Shown here: piece after piece, positions 1 through 12,184 of the stretch | Layout: each line of letters begins with the position of its first letter | Numbering within the stretch: position 1 is the first letter of the stretch | DNA from: Filosporella fistucella | Lineage: Eukaryota > Ascomycota > Leotiomycetes > Helotiales | Direction of reading: 5' to 3' | Assembly: GCA_030077755.1 (NCBI GenBank) | Contig: JAQJZZ010000015.1 | Coordinates: 1,860,001-1,924,000, forward strand | Length of the DNA stretch: 64,000 nucleotides | Made by a program: the position numbers and the translations under genes | Notes under the pieces: model-generated | What the model was told of the DNA's origin: nothing | The model's database searches: none | The model's input: the letters and a program-made list of their open reading frames with translations, nothing else

Positions 1-409
1 CCTATACTGGTGCAGTATAAACGCATGAAAACCACGTTTACTCCCGCGCCTACTTTCATGTCATTTTCATCCCTTCGCCGTCGAAAAGTTTCGAGTCAGG
101 TGCACCGATTGATGCAGATCGATCACGGCACCTTTATCCCTCAAGGCAGGTGTGCTGTAGTTGTCTTGGGGGACAATGAAACAGCCAATTCAACTTTAAA
201 TCTTCGACGCCTCGGGGTTGTCTCGATGCACTCTCTTGAATTTTCTCTTCTCTATTTCGACCCCCGCATCTGCATAGCTCTCATTTTCTGACGTTTATCC
301 AGTCAAATTCCATCTTGCAAAACACCCAATATCACTGGATCATAACTTCTCGAATCATTGAGGCCGGTCTGAAATCTGTTCGGTATTCCATCGGCGGTGT
401 ACTCCCAGT
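1..409. other. Intergenic / 5' flank
   Basis: I see no convincing gene here. The open frames are short and have no recognisable domain. The 3' part is probably the promoter and 5' UTR of the Arg/Ser-rich gene that starts at 410. Confidence 0.5.
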
Positions 410-874
410 ATGGCTGATGTTACCGCATCACCAAGCAAGCCGCAACCCCTTGCTCTCTTGCTTGATATTCCCGACGAAGAGCTTCAGCGAGGGAGGAAAC
501 GTCGCCGTAGTTCAGCTGCCCATACCACGTCTGGCAGCACCACTCTTCGTGGTCGAGGTCGCCGACGCTCACCATCGGCTGCTCACTCGGTCAAGTCATC
601 GGATAATCTCGAGGATCGCCCTCGATCAGCAGAAAGATCACCGGGACGAAAGTACCAGAAAAAGTTTTTGGAGGTAGCAAGTCGGAATGAAAAGAAGCGA
701 AGAAGCCAAAGTCCAAGTCGAAGTAGGAGTGCAGCTGAGAGAATGACCACTCCAAAGCCAAGAAGAAGGCAGAGAACTAGAAGCCGGAGTAGAAGCCATG
801 GCGGGAAGGCGTCAAGAGGGGAAGAGGTCGAAGAGCGGGAGCCAGACGATACCGAAGTTGCTGTTGAGGACTAA
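410..874 (+). CDS. Small Arg/Ser-rich basic protein (hypothetical)
   Basis: This is a 154-residue single-exon frame starting at an ATG. After a short hydrophobic-acidic start (LALLLDIPDEEL) it is dominated by R/S dipeptides and Arg-Arg blocks such as RGRKRRRSS, SQSPSRSRS and RTRSRSRSH, and it ends in an acidic tail (EEVEEREPDDTE). I see no RNA-recognition motif, so it is not a classical SR splicing factor. RS-rich, low-complexity chains of this kind are usually nuclear and phosphorylated, which here is inference. A continuous frame with sustained biased composition supports a real gene. An annotated intron cannot be excluded. The function is unknown. Confidence 0.6.
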   Translation: MADVTASPSKPQPLALLLDIPDEELQRGRKRRRSSAAHTTSGSTTLRGRGRRRSPSAAHSVKSSDNLEDRPRSAERSPGRKYQKKFLEVASRNEKKRRSQSPSRSRSAAERMTTPKPRRRQRTRSRSRSHGGKASRGEEVEEREPDDTEVAVED

Positions 875-2766
875 CTCAGAGAACGAGTAGGCTAGGAGGA
901 CGTTAGTTACTTATCCTGTGGGCTTATTTGGGGTCCGGTGAAAAAGGTTAAAATTTCTTTATCTGCTTATTTTCTCTTGGAACTGGGAATGCTTTCTTCG
1001 AGCATTGCACGGCGTAAGTCTCTCGGTGGGGCTAATACAGTTCACCATCGAATAGAGCACAATGGCTTTTAACATCGGTGGAGACGATTCAGGAACTGCC
1101 TCTGAATAATTGCATGTAACATTTGAAACAATTTGAAAAAGTGTGTTGACTTGAGGATGTCCTAATGTGCGCGTGGATAAGTTTCAGGGGAGTGGGAATA
1201 GGATCCTTGATGCCGACAAAACCTTCGACCTGCGAAAGGCTCTTCAGGCGTGGCAACACAATATAGCAGTACTAAGTCTAAGATGCCGCTCAACTCAATG
1301 TACACAAAATCAGAGTGAATACCCCAATTGAGTCGACATATTCCCACCCTTATTGGTAATAATCTTTTTGATACTTGCATTTACATACATATTCTTCAAA
1401 GTATACCTCACAAAGGAACAAAGACTTGTAATTAATTGCAGTGCCCTAGGCGGGTACGAATAAGTACCTAAGTATTTTTACCTTGGTAGTTAGCGGCGAT
1501 ACTTGTACTTGTACTATTTTAAAATGTGGGGTGGGTCACCATCCACAATTCAAACTTGTACCTATCTACGTACCGGGCTGGCAGTCTACGGTAGTCAGAT
1601 TCACATCACCCGCCCCATGTCCGCGTCTGCCATTTCGTTCGCTGTCTCCTTTTCTACCTCCATACCTACGGTACCTAAGGTACTAGGTATCAATAATACC
1701 TACCTACGCAACTCGGGACAAAACCTACCTACCCTATATGTACTCTACCTTCGTGCTCCAGCTTGTCACCTCAGTTCACTATCTATCTTTACATCTTTGA
1801 AAGTCCTGTCTGCAATATACAAGTGCCTACTTCGTGAGGTAACCAAGTACTTGCTTAGCTCATAGCTTACCAGTCGACATCTTTGACGACCTCCAACTCC
1901 CAGCTTCGCCTCCACACTCCTTACCTGTTCTATAAATCATCAATGAATGATTTACTAGCTGCGAGTGTGGACCCTTCTTTGCCTTAGCTACCTAGGTATC
2001 CTAGACACCTGTACCTAAGTACCTTCGAGACCCTTCGTGTTGTCGGCCTGGTGTCGTTAATTTTTCCTGGTATGTCCGCCCTCTGATTACTGTTTGAGCG
2101 TTATCACAATAAATTCCCATTTCTATGCATCCCTCCACAAGTAGATCCGGGCCAGTCTTCTCGGTTGTGCAGCTGTGTCATGATGAATCCTTGTGATTTG
2201 TATACATAGGGTACTATTAAATCAGGACCCGCGTGTATACCCCCCTTCTGTACGCATTATTTTCCGTGACATTTCGAAGGTAGTCATTGCCTTGTTCGTG
2301 ACTAGTTCCAACTTTGCTGGGATTAGAAATTTCATTTTTCCTTTCACAATAACCTTACCAAATATACCTTATCCCAACCCTCTTGCATCACTCATGTATG
2401 TACTTCTCCGTGATGGTTGCTAATGTGTTTATAGCACTGGGCTTTGATTTCTGTGCGGCCTGGGATTGATATTGAAACCGTTCAATTTTCGTAGCAATTG
2501 ATCGAGGGGGCGCTTGATTGTTCTGTCTACTACCTGTTCTCTATAATTGTACATTTCCCTATTCTTTGCCATCTTCTGGCCGCTCTTCCTTTGCATAACT
2601 TACGTATTCTGACAGGATGGACTCAGCTCGATAGCTACGCTCTGCGAAGCTGTGAGTATCGGAAATCTCACATTGCGAATTAACTAACAAGCTAAATGTG
2701 CTTCCCGACATAAAGTACATTTCCCTAACATTATTGAATCCAAAGGCTCAGCGCTACTCCCACACG
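875..2766. other. Long intergenic region upstream of the Zn2Cys6 gene
   Basis: About 1.9 kb without a convincing gene. It carries many short TACCTA/TAGGTA motifs (for example around 1680-1740 and 1990-2025) and pyrimidine-rich stretches typical of a promoter and long 5' leader. The short frames inside have no domain signature and no plausible intron continuation. Confidence 0.5.
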
Positions 2767-5700
2767 ATGGAACCATCTACTCTGAGTCAACAAGCTCCCA
2801 GCGAGACGCAGAAAGACAGTGTAGTCGGATTTGATGAGACAGAGCCACCTCCCAAGATCCCAGGGTCAAAAGCCAAAGGGAGGAAGCGTACAAAGACGGG
2901 GTGCCTCAGTATGTCTACCACTTTATACTCAATGTTAGGGTGCGCTAATATTGCCCGGAAGCCTGCCGGAAGCGCCGAATAAAGTGTGGTGAAGAGAAAC
3001 CAATATGTCAAAACTGTGTGAAATCCAAACGTCAGTGTGAAGGCTACAGTCAAAGAGTTGTGTTCAAGGATCCACTCAATACTTATCGACCGCCATTATC
3101 ATCAATCGCAACAACCTCGATTCATGCCAGTTATGCTGGGCATGGTTCTGTAACATCACGGCGAGAATCAGCTCCAAAATCAGGTTCTAGCCACAATCCT
3201 CCCACTCTTGCTCCCAAGCCTCTAGAGCATTGTTCAGCAGCAGCGGCTCACGATCTAGGTTCTCTATACTGTCTTGCCGAGCCGCGGCCAGAAGCTTGTT
3301 TAGTAGTACCAACCACTGGAAAGCCAAGTACACTTCACCAACCTCTGTTGGAAGAAAATAGACCAGATGCTACTAGGCATTCCCCGCCAACGCCTGCACA
3401 AGGATCCCATCTTAACTCCAACTTTGTATTTAGAGCGGAGCATTGCGAGTCGAAAAAATCGCCGGCATTACCTAGTCCTCGCTCTCAACCTTCATGTCGA
3501 GATTGTAGGTTTATGTCGAGCTGTGAAATTTTCAGCAGGGCTAAATATCTCACAGTTGCAGAAACATGCTCCGAGATCCACGACACTCCCCTGGTTCCCG
3601 GTCGAAGAACACGACATATCTATAACCTGGCGAATTCTGTTCCACCCACGGGAGGCTCTACCTTGAGCAGTGTCACAAATCGTTCCCGTCAGTCTGACTC
3701 GTCATATAGTGATGAGGGTCTCCTACGTGTTGGAGGCTCTCCAAAGGCCGCTACATGGAGTCTTGGCCAGCCAAATCTTCTTCGTAAACCGCAATCTGAT
3801 GGTTCAGATCAAGAAGACGACGATCCGTTTGATGTTTCCGACGATGAAATGGCTATGAGAGATGATGAAATCCCTGGACTTTGGCAGCCAGATGATTTAT
3901 CGGATAATCACCTTCAGAGCAACGACCTCGGGATTATAGTAGCACTTCATGCCAATCAAGATGGTCGTGGTCTAAATTTACGATCTTATACTTCCTTCAT
4001 TGATCGTCCAGATATGCTGGCCAACTACATGCCTTCGTCGCAGTCTACACCTTTGCGGGATCCAATGACTGCTAGAATATTTTGCCATTTCATCAATGTT
4101 ACAGGGCCAAGTATGTCAATGTTTGAGAGAAATCCAGCTAACCCTGCTGCAATATTCCAAGGGAAGCCAGTTCCCCGGTCCCAGCAACACATTTGGGCTT
4201 GTAAGTTGGTAAAAGGAATCATCGTTTAGCCTGTTATTGATTTCAGCAGACACTTTCCCCACTTTAGCACTTCATAATCCAGCACTTCTACATGCCATGC
4301 TAGCACTGGCTAGTCTGCATATAGCAAAACTCCAGAATGGTCCCATTACAGCTTCATACAAACACTACGCACTTAGTCTCCGCAGACTCGCAAAGAGTGT
4401 CAGTCTTCCTACCAGGCGGTATGCATCCTTGCCTTGTCCTTCTCTTTTGTAATCTGGTGTGAAACATAGATTTCATCACAACTATCCGAGCAGGTTCAAA
4501 TGAGTCTGCCCGCTTAAATAAACTACAGAGCTGACCACTTGTAGTGGTCATCCGGCTACCTTAGCCGCTGCTCTTCTACTCGCGTTTTATGAGTGTTGGT
4601 CCGCTGATCATCAAAAATGGAGCAACCATCTTCTCGGTGCTAAACAACTGGTGAAAGAAATCAACTATGCTGGTGTGACTCAATATCTCAGGAAAAGAGC
4701 AAGACAGGAGCCCCGCGACAGCCGAGAGGCGTGTGAAAGAGACCATATGACAGACTTCGAGGAACTGAATAGGTATCAGACGAGTGTTGGGGAAGTCGAT
4801 GAAACCCTGATAGAAATACTCATGGGGCGGAAGATTCAGTATGATTGTTATGGCCATATTGTAGATGACACCGCCTGTGAGGTCGATGAAGATAAAGAAT
4901 ACACCATGAGAGATCTTGAGATATACGAAACACAACGCGATTTGTTTTGGTGGTATTGCAAACAGGATTGCTACCAAGCCATTCTTGGCGGCGGTCGACT
5001 TTTGTAAGATTTCTGAAAGATATTATATCAACAGCTAACATTAGTAGCATGGACTATTCACTTTGGTATTGTCCTCCAAGGTCTCCGATGGGTCGCCTTA
5101 GTGAGATGTGAGCACTTTCGAGAACATCGCCGAGAGATATTAACTCAAAATAGATATGGCACATTTGACCATATGATCCTCCTGATGGGTCGTCTCGCCA
5201 GTTTCGCAGCAAGAGATCTTCATCGGAAACGACTGGCTATCAAAGCGAAAGGAGGTACCTGGCGGCCATCAGAGTCCAGTAAAGAGTCGCATGTAGGAAA
5301 CAGAGCACCTCAAACGCATCCAAATGTCACACATATTCCCGGGTTCGTTGGAATGGTTCCCAACATCAAAGAAGCCAGCTTGCCTATGGGGTTTGAATCC
5401 GCAAGGGAGGCTTCTCCTCAATGCGGGCAGAGCGATGATTTCGACCTTCAAGTACAAACTGCCAATGCGGAAGCGGAGTGGCAAGAAATACGGAATGCTT
5501 TTACTACTTTTGAGAACCATCTAGGGGAGGAATTTGAAGCGCTTGGCCCAGAATACTCAGCGCCAATACAGACCCCTTTTGGTCCCGCGCTGCAATATCG
5601 CACTTACAGTATTGCTGGAATCTGGATGAATTACTATATGGCGTTGATCACCTGCTACCGACAGCATCCTTCGATGCCGCCAGCAGCTATGATGGCCGCT

Positions 5701-6372
5701 GGCATCACAGGTATGTTAACAAATTCTTGGAGCATTTTCCCCGCTTGGTCATTGCTCTGGGTGCAAGTGCTCTCGGAACATGTACATTTGCTCTTCCAAT
5801 AGACAATTCAGTAAACTTACCTCGGGTTTTTGCTCCATAGCGAGGCAGACGGCATTATTTGCCTGCCAGATTGGGAGGATCGCTGCTGGAATCATGCCCG
5901 ATTGTAGTATGACGCCACAAGTCAATCCTGGAATTGGCGCAGCTCTTATCGAATCATCAACCTGTCTATTCGTGTCAGGTGTACAGGTATGCAATGAATG
6001 TTGAGGTATCGTGAGAGGATGGCTAATTTATACTAGTACCAAGACACAGCACAGCGCGCTTGGACCATAGACAGACTACGTGACATAGCCAGACTTACTG
6101 GCTGGCAAACATCTCTAGCTATTGTCAATGGCCTGGAAACCTCGTGGATAAGAACAGGAGAACTTGGGAAAGGGCCTGTATATGTAAGAACCAAGGAAGA
6201 ACGCGTGGTTCCAGACATCTGGGCAAGCTCCAGGAGAATCGATCGGGCGTTCTATGGTAAGACCAACGAGGAAAGACGTATGGTTATTGAAAAACCAGAC
6301 AGAGTACACTACGCACTTGGAGTTCTGGGCATAGAAGAGGATTTTCAGAGCATGGATGTGACTGATCAATAA
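2767..6372 (+). CDS. Zn(II)2Cys6 fungal transcription factor, seven exons
   Basis: A DNA-binding transcription regulator of about 1048 residues. Proposed exons are 2767-2908, 2962-4200, 4247-4418, 4545-4993, 5048-5710, 5841-5986 and 6037-6372, which sum to a whole number of codons. The first intron splits the zinc cluster between its first two cysteines. The joined cluster has the spacing C-x2-C-x6-C-x6-C-x2-C-x6-C with a basic RKRR stretch, at about residues 45-75. A Ser/Pro-rich linker follows, then an acidic patch (QEDDDPFDVSDDE), then the middle-homology region typical of fungal-specific transcription factor domains (exon 3 reads HNPALLHAMLALASLHIAKL). The exon 4/5 junction is uncertain. 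The strong donor GTAAGA at 5004 gives a frame that stops at 5106-5108. The weaker GTCGAC donor at 4994 restores the conserved frame. No target genes can be inferred. Confidence 0.85.
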
Positions 6373-6597
6373 CGTCAGTGATGTAAACGGCTTGAGCAAA
6401 TCCAATGGCTTGGGGCTGTTAAGGGGGATCTGGGGATCGGGGAACCAATAAACCGAAGAGAACAAACGAGTAGGCAATCCGTATTGCATTTCGTTTGGAG
6501 TGCAATCAGTATCTGGTCTAATGACAAATCCTTCTGCCCTGGTAACTCCATAAATCTGCAATGCTTGGTTCCATTTGATATTGCAGGTTTTGGTTCC

Positions 6598-7509
6598 CTA
6601 ATTCGCTGGTAATCTCTCCACTACCGCTGCCATCTCCTCATCCGTGTAGATTCTGAAGCCTTTCTCCTTGGTCACACTCGCTAGTTGAACGTTCTTCGAG
6701 TCCAACTTTTCTTCCATTACCTGCTTCAGTGTCTTCAACACAAGGGTCTCGGCTTCCTCGATCGTGAGTGACTACAAATAAAGTCAGTCGCAGTGCTAGG
6801 AACTATGGCAGGGCTGTACCTTGTGGAATTCATTCTGCAACTCTGCTTGTGCACCCTCTGACCCTGAGCCAATGGCTTTGGCATCGTATCTGTAGAAAGT
6901 GCCGCTCGGCTCTGCATGGTAGAGCTGCGGTCCATCCTCATCATATCCAGCAATTAGAAGAGCTACGCCGAAGGGTCTACTCATAATGCTCTCCTCGCCA
7001 TCAGCACCTTCTCCGAACCTCAAAGCCAAATCACAGATTGCTTGAGTACAGCTCTCAACCCTCAAGGGTTCATTGTAATGGAATGCATGGTTTTGAGATT
7101 CAACCCGAGCGTGCTCAACCATAGATCTAGCATCAGCCTGGAGTCCAGACATGGCACAGCCAATGTGGCGGTCGATTTCAACAATCTTCTCGACAGATGA
7201 GGTTTCGAGGAGCGTGGAGGTGACTCGCTTTTCAACACCAAGGACTACACCGCCACCAGTAGCTACTCCAATTGCAGTTGAACCAAGCTTAATGGCTTCG
7301 AGAGAGTATTCTACTTGAAAGAGGCGGCCCTCTGGCGAGAAGGTGCTGTAGGCCGTTAGCAAGCAGCGCAGATGCAGAGGATAGGAGAAGGAATTCGAGA
7401 GGTGGAGGGTGATACACACTTGATACCACGATCTATTATGCGATTAGTTACTGTATTCAAGAATGTTGGCAGCATATAACTCACCATACTCTGACCGAGC
7501 GATGAACAT
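6598..7509 (-). CDS. PUP2: 20S proteasome subunit alpha-5
   Basis: An alpha-ring subunit of the 20S proteasome core, predicted at 245 residues, close to the family size. Exons on the minus strand are 7509-7485, 7432-7420 (a 13-nt microexon), 7345-6820 and 6771-6598. The start codon begins MFIARSEY. The microexon supplies the conserved DRGI between the start and the [17 protein letters not shown] signature of alpha subunits. Next come GSTAIGVAT, the central alpha-subunit fold, and a C-terminal helical tail containing [16 protein letters not shown]. The start is fixed by the short first exon, and branch-point-like GCTAAC lies just before the third exon. It is divergently arranged with the GCP2 gene, sharing about 630 bp of upstream DNA. 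It is essential in yeasts and should be constitutively expressed. Confidence 0.96.
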
Positions 7510-8136
7510 CTTGCTTGTTTAGCTTGAGTTGGTTGGCTGGTGGTGTGGATTATGATTGGAGGACAAAATGGAAGGCAATGTAGAAACTGCCTTTGATCGT
7601 GACAGCGCGAGAGTATGCTGGTAGGAGTGCGGTGGTATGTATGCGCTGAGAATAATCCGTGAAGAACTATTCTGTGGATGTTGTTTGCGTGCAGACAATA
7701 TTCGGAGCCTGTCCAGTCCAGATGTTAGCACTGCATCAGCGTACTGTAGGCGTCCAGGTACACGCACGACCAAAGCTACTACCTACGTACCTTACCTACC
7801 CCTACCCCAAGTTCGCCTCGCTGAATCGGCCGCCGTACAGTTTATTTTCCTTTATGCTGGTACATACAAATAAGCCTCAGCCTCAGCCTCAACCTCAAGT
7901 TCAGGCTACCGTACGGAGGAGCCCACTGTGCCTAGGAAGTAGAGCTACCGTTACCCAAGTATCGCGTACCACACAATTACGTCGCGTGCACTTTACGAGT
8001 TAGGTATCACCTACACCCGCCTTATTTACTTCAGGTGCAACAACCACTTCCATCATTCGCAACTGCCTGCTTCCAAGCACTTAATACGCGTCAAATCTAT
8101 CACGTCCAAATATGACCGTGACAGGAACTGACTGCC
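7510..8136. other. Shared divergent promoter region (PUP2 / GCP2)
   Basis: About 630 bp between two divergent genes. It contains a short CAGCCT-type repeat near 7873-7905 and a TACCTACC-rich patch near 7780-7805. No credible gene is seen; it likely holds both promoters. Confidence 0.55.
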
Positions 8137-11002
8137 ATGTCGTCCTCGTCTCAGCCTCGAGTCTCGTATCGCGCAGACAGAAAGACAACAACTGATAATG
8201 GGAGTGCACAAACTCGCGCTCCCTCGGGGCAAGAGCGTGGAGGCAAAAATCAAGATTCCAGGAGAACGCAGTCGCCACAGCCGTCTGCATCTGGTACTCA
8301 CAGGAGAGTAGCTTCAGGTTCACAGCGCACAAATAGAGGAATTGAAGAGCGCAGAACAGAGAGGGTACAGGTCACGACACGGGAGACGTTGACATCAAAG
8401 ACGAGGAGTCCCGAGCGACAAAGCAGGCCTCCTACCCAGCAAGCAGAAAGACAAAAACCCGAACCAGCGAGAGTGTATTCAGGAGACACACGCCCGAAGT
8501 CAATAAAGGTTGAACTACCTCAAGGTATATATTCTATTGAAAGTCTCAAACAATATGCCCTAATATCCTTCGCCCATAGCTCCATGGAACCCCGAGGTCA
8601 CATTGGTGGCACATACATCTGCCCCATTAGCCTCTCGGATTTCGATACCACCACGAGCATCGCAAGCCCCTCTATCATTGCAGCCCCGTCCGCTGGTGGA
8701 TTTGTCACTCGAGGTCCAAGAAGCAGCCATAGTTGAAGATCTCCTCATGGTATTCATGGGCTATGAAGGGCAGTACATTCGTTTTGTTAAGGGCTACAAT
8801 CCCTCAGCTGAGAAAGATCGCCTCGCAGGGCCAGGTTTCAAGATCCTCCCAGGCTTGGATCCAAGTCTGCAAGACCTTGCTACCACAATGTTGAAGATGG
8901 CTAGCCATTATGGCGCTATCGAGGCATTTGTAGAGGTGCAAAGTCGTGAAGAGTTCGGTGCCGTGAATCATGCTTTATGTGCTGCGATAAGGAAGCTTCT
9001 CCAGGATTACCTGATCTTGATCGCACAATTGGAGACACAGTTCCTTACCAACCCTGCCTTCACTCTACATGTGCTAAATCTCCATACACTTCCTACCAGT
9101 CATATGATGTTCCAAATCTACTCGTTGGCTCACGAAATTCTCAAGAGGAATTCGATGCTGGAGGAAGACGATTCCGATGATGGCTACGACGATATTGAAA
9201 ACATCCTGGAAAGTTTGCGGGAAGGTGGGGATCTTGGACCTGGGAATATACCAGGCAAGAAGATATGCAAAGGAGGGAGCGTGTTGGGGCTCATCACAAA
9301 AAGACTAGAGACGATGTCTGGGGATCCAGCAGCAAGATCACTCTTGACTTCACTTTTACGAGACGCCAGCAGGCCATATATGATGATGCTGAACGAGTGG
9401 TTGCATCATGGCAGTATCAAAGATCCTCATGCCGAATTTCTTGTAAGGGAACAGAAGAGTATCAAGCGGGAGAGGCTTGAGGAAGACTACACTGATGAAT
9501 ACTGGGAGAGACGATATACAATCCGAGATCATGATGTCCCTCCACAGCTGGAGGGTGTGAAAGACAAGGTTCTTTTGGCAGGAAAGTACTTGAATGTTGT
9601 ACGAGAGTGCGGCGGTGTCGATGTGAGCAAAGCTGTAACAGACGTTCCCCGGTCGTTCGACGACAACCGTTTTCTAGACAATGTTAACAGTGCCTACGCT
9701 CACGCCAATGAATCTTTGCTCAAACTTCTGCTCACAACTCATGCGCTGCCTGCTCGTCTTCGGTCGTTAAAGCACTATTTCTTCCTCGATCGATCCGATT
9801 TCTTCTCCTACTTCCTAGAACTTGGGACGTCAGAACTCCGAAAGCCTGTCAAGAATGTGAATACAAGCAAGTTACAGTCGTTACTGGATCTTGTTCTCAG
9901 GCAGCCAGGTAGCGTTGCTGCGCAAGACCCATTCAAGGAAGACATTAAGGTTGAGATGAACGAGATAAGCCTGACAAACTCTTTGACCAGGGTTGTCAAC
10001 ATCTCAGGAATCGAGCAGGGAGAATCATTACAGACCCCGGCTGCACAGCCTACCAACGAGAGCGATAAGAACGCCGTCGGTTTCACCTCTCTCCAGCTCG
10101 ATTACTCGGTGCCGTTTCCTGTGTCACTGGTCATCAGCCGAAAAACTGTATGGCGATATCAAGCGCTGTTCCGATATCTGCTTTCCTTACGGTACCTTGA
10201 ACAGCAGCTGGTCTCTTGTTGGCAAACGCATAACAGATCAGCCAGTTGGTCTCATAACAGCTCCAACAGACAGGTAGAGATGTGGAAGCGTCGCGTTTTC
10301 ACGCTTCGCGCGCGAATGCTTGTATTTGTTCAACAGTTACTGTATTTCTGCACTGCTGAGGTTATTGAACCGAACTGGCAGGCTTTGATGGCAAGGCTCA
10401 ACGCCAGGGAAGACAGCAAAGGCAGTGTAAGTCCAGTCCGGACGGTGGACGAGCTCATGCAAGACCATGTGGATTTCCTCGACACCTGTCTGAAAGAGTG
10501 CATGCTCACTAACAGCCGATTACTCAGGGTATGTAGCTTGAATTCGCCATCTTGTGAATCATGTCAATTGACATACTACTAGATACATTCAAAATTAATG
10601 CAAACCTGCACATTTTTCGCTACTTATACCGGTTGGCTCTCTCGGGAGTTGGAAAGAACGGACCCAGACTTGTCTGGGACGGATAGACCAGGGCACATGA
10701 ACAAACAACAATGGAATCGGTACCAAGCCGAACGAAACCAGCGCCATGGAGAGCCAACAGCATCAAATTCTACCACGGGAGTGCCGAGCGAACAAGAGCG
10801 TCTCGATAAAATGTTTGACATCATCCAAAAGTATGAAACCAATTTCAGTAGGCATTTGCAGATCTTGCTTGATGCCTTGAATCATTATGCAGCAACTGAG
10901 ACCGTGGTCCTGCTGGGACTGTGTGCTCGATTGAGTACTGCGAACCAAGGAACACAATTTAATGGACTTCGAACTGATGAAGACGGGGGGCATCAAGCGT
11001 GA
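8137..11002 (+). CDS. GCP2: Gamma-tubulin complex component 2 (Spc97 family)
   Basis: A subunit of the gamma-tubulin small complex that nucleates microtubules at the spindle pole body. Three exons, 8137-8524, 8580-10528 and 10583-11002, give about 918 residues. The N-terminal ~130 residues are disordered and rich in Arg, Ser and Gln. The next exon begins APWNPEVTLVAHTSAPLASR and runs into the GCP N-terminal (grip1) domain, including EAAIVEDLLMVFMGYEGQYI and the DASRPYMMMLNEWLHHG region. The C-terminal gamma-tubulin-binding (grip2) part includes FRYLLSLRYLEQQL and, in the last exon, FFATYTGWLSREL. An open frame beginning at 8603 is only the interior of exon 2: position 8603 is TTG, and splicing at 8524/8580 keeps the frame. 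It shares a divergent upstream region with the proteasome gene. Confidence 0.95.
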
Positions 11003-12184
11003 GAGTAATGAATGAATTATGAGGTTGTGTCGGATCCGTGTTATGGGAGTCTTTCTATGATATCCGGCAGAGGTTTGGGACGGGGCTTCAAGATCCATGG
11101 CTGCGCAAACGTAGGTAGACAGATCTACCCAGGTAGGTACTGTAGGCTAGTTAGCTTTCTATGAGCGCTGTACTGTATCAAAAGACACTTTTTTGGCTGC
11201 GTCTGCATTGTGATACAATTGTGCGCCGGTCTGGTGGCTTTGCTGATTATCGCATATGAATCAGTCATGTAAGCAAGGGTTAGTAGATGTAGATTGATAA
11301 GTAAGGTATAGTGACAAGATGTTGTATAGGCACTAGGCAGTAACCTTATCTGCTTATGCTACCTTAGGTAGGGTAGGGTAAGGTAAGGTAAGTAATTCTG
11401 TATCATTCCCGCCCGGTTATCGGGATGAGGTGTCAGTGTCCGCCCGTTTCCATTTCCAAAAAGTGTTGGTCACATGTTTCGAGGGGTAGACAGTGAAGGA
11501 TCCATGTGGATGGAGGGGCAACTGACGGATTTCATCCCAAACATGTTTCGCAACTAGCCCGTGTATTTTACAAAAGCAATCCTGCTCTTACCTGCCAACG
11601 TGTCTTCCTCTTCTGCAGCAAGACCTCTGTAATCATGACTACCTTATGACTTGTTCTACACCTACCTAGCTACCTCCCTATCTACTTACAGAGGTACAGT
11701 TTCCCCCTTGCATATTGTGTATGTAGTGAAGATTGTCGCTAAAATTCGACACCGCTTTTCGGGAGTCGGTCTTCAATGGTGAAATAAGCTTTCCTTTTCC
11801 TTTCCCACATCATCTTCCTCTTCATTCCTCTATTCACCAGACCTCATTCAACCCTATTCTTCAATTCATCTCGAGACTTTGTCATTTCCTCGTACATGCT
11901 GCGCACGCAAGCAGATCGGTGGGCTAGGAAAAGATACTTCGGCTAGCGCCGTGAATAGATACATAAAATTGTACTCTTCGACCAGCAGGGTGTGTGCATG
12001 CATTTGTCTATATCTTATTCCCGGGTGTCTCTATTCGAAGACCAACTTGGATTAAGCGGCTACGACCTCTGTACCTATCACTCAGGGTCCTCGTACCTAT
12101 CACTTGCCTGAACTGCTGCTAACTATCGCCTCCATTCTCCTAGACTTCCTTCTCCTTTCTCGAGTCAATTCTTAAACCGCCAAT
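11003..12184. other. Intergenic region, promoter side of the MTHFR gene
   Basis: About 1.2 kb. It contains a GGTAAGGTAAGGTAAG short tandem patch around 11365-11395, TACCTA motifs around 11660-11695 and pyrimidine-rich DNA near 11790-11850 and 12120-12170, as expected for a fungal promoter and leader. No credible gene is seen. Confidence 0.5.

Noticed and set aside
6115..6561. Minus-strand 148-codon frame
   Set aside because: It is antisense to the last exon of the Zn2Cys6 gene, has no domain and is only composition-driven.
8560..8757. Minus-strand frame inside GCP2
   Set aside because: A shadow of the GCP2 exon; no independent evidence.
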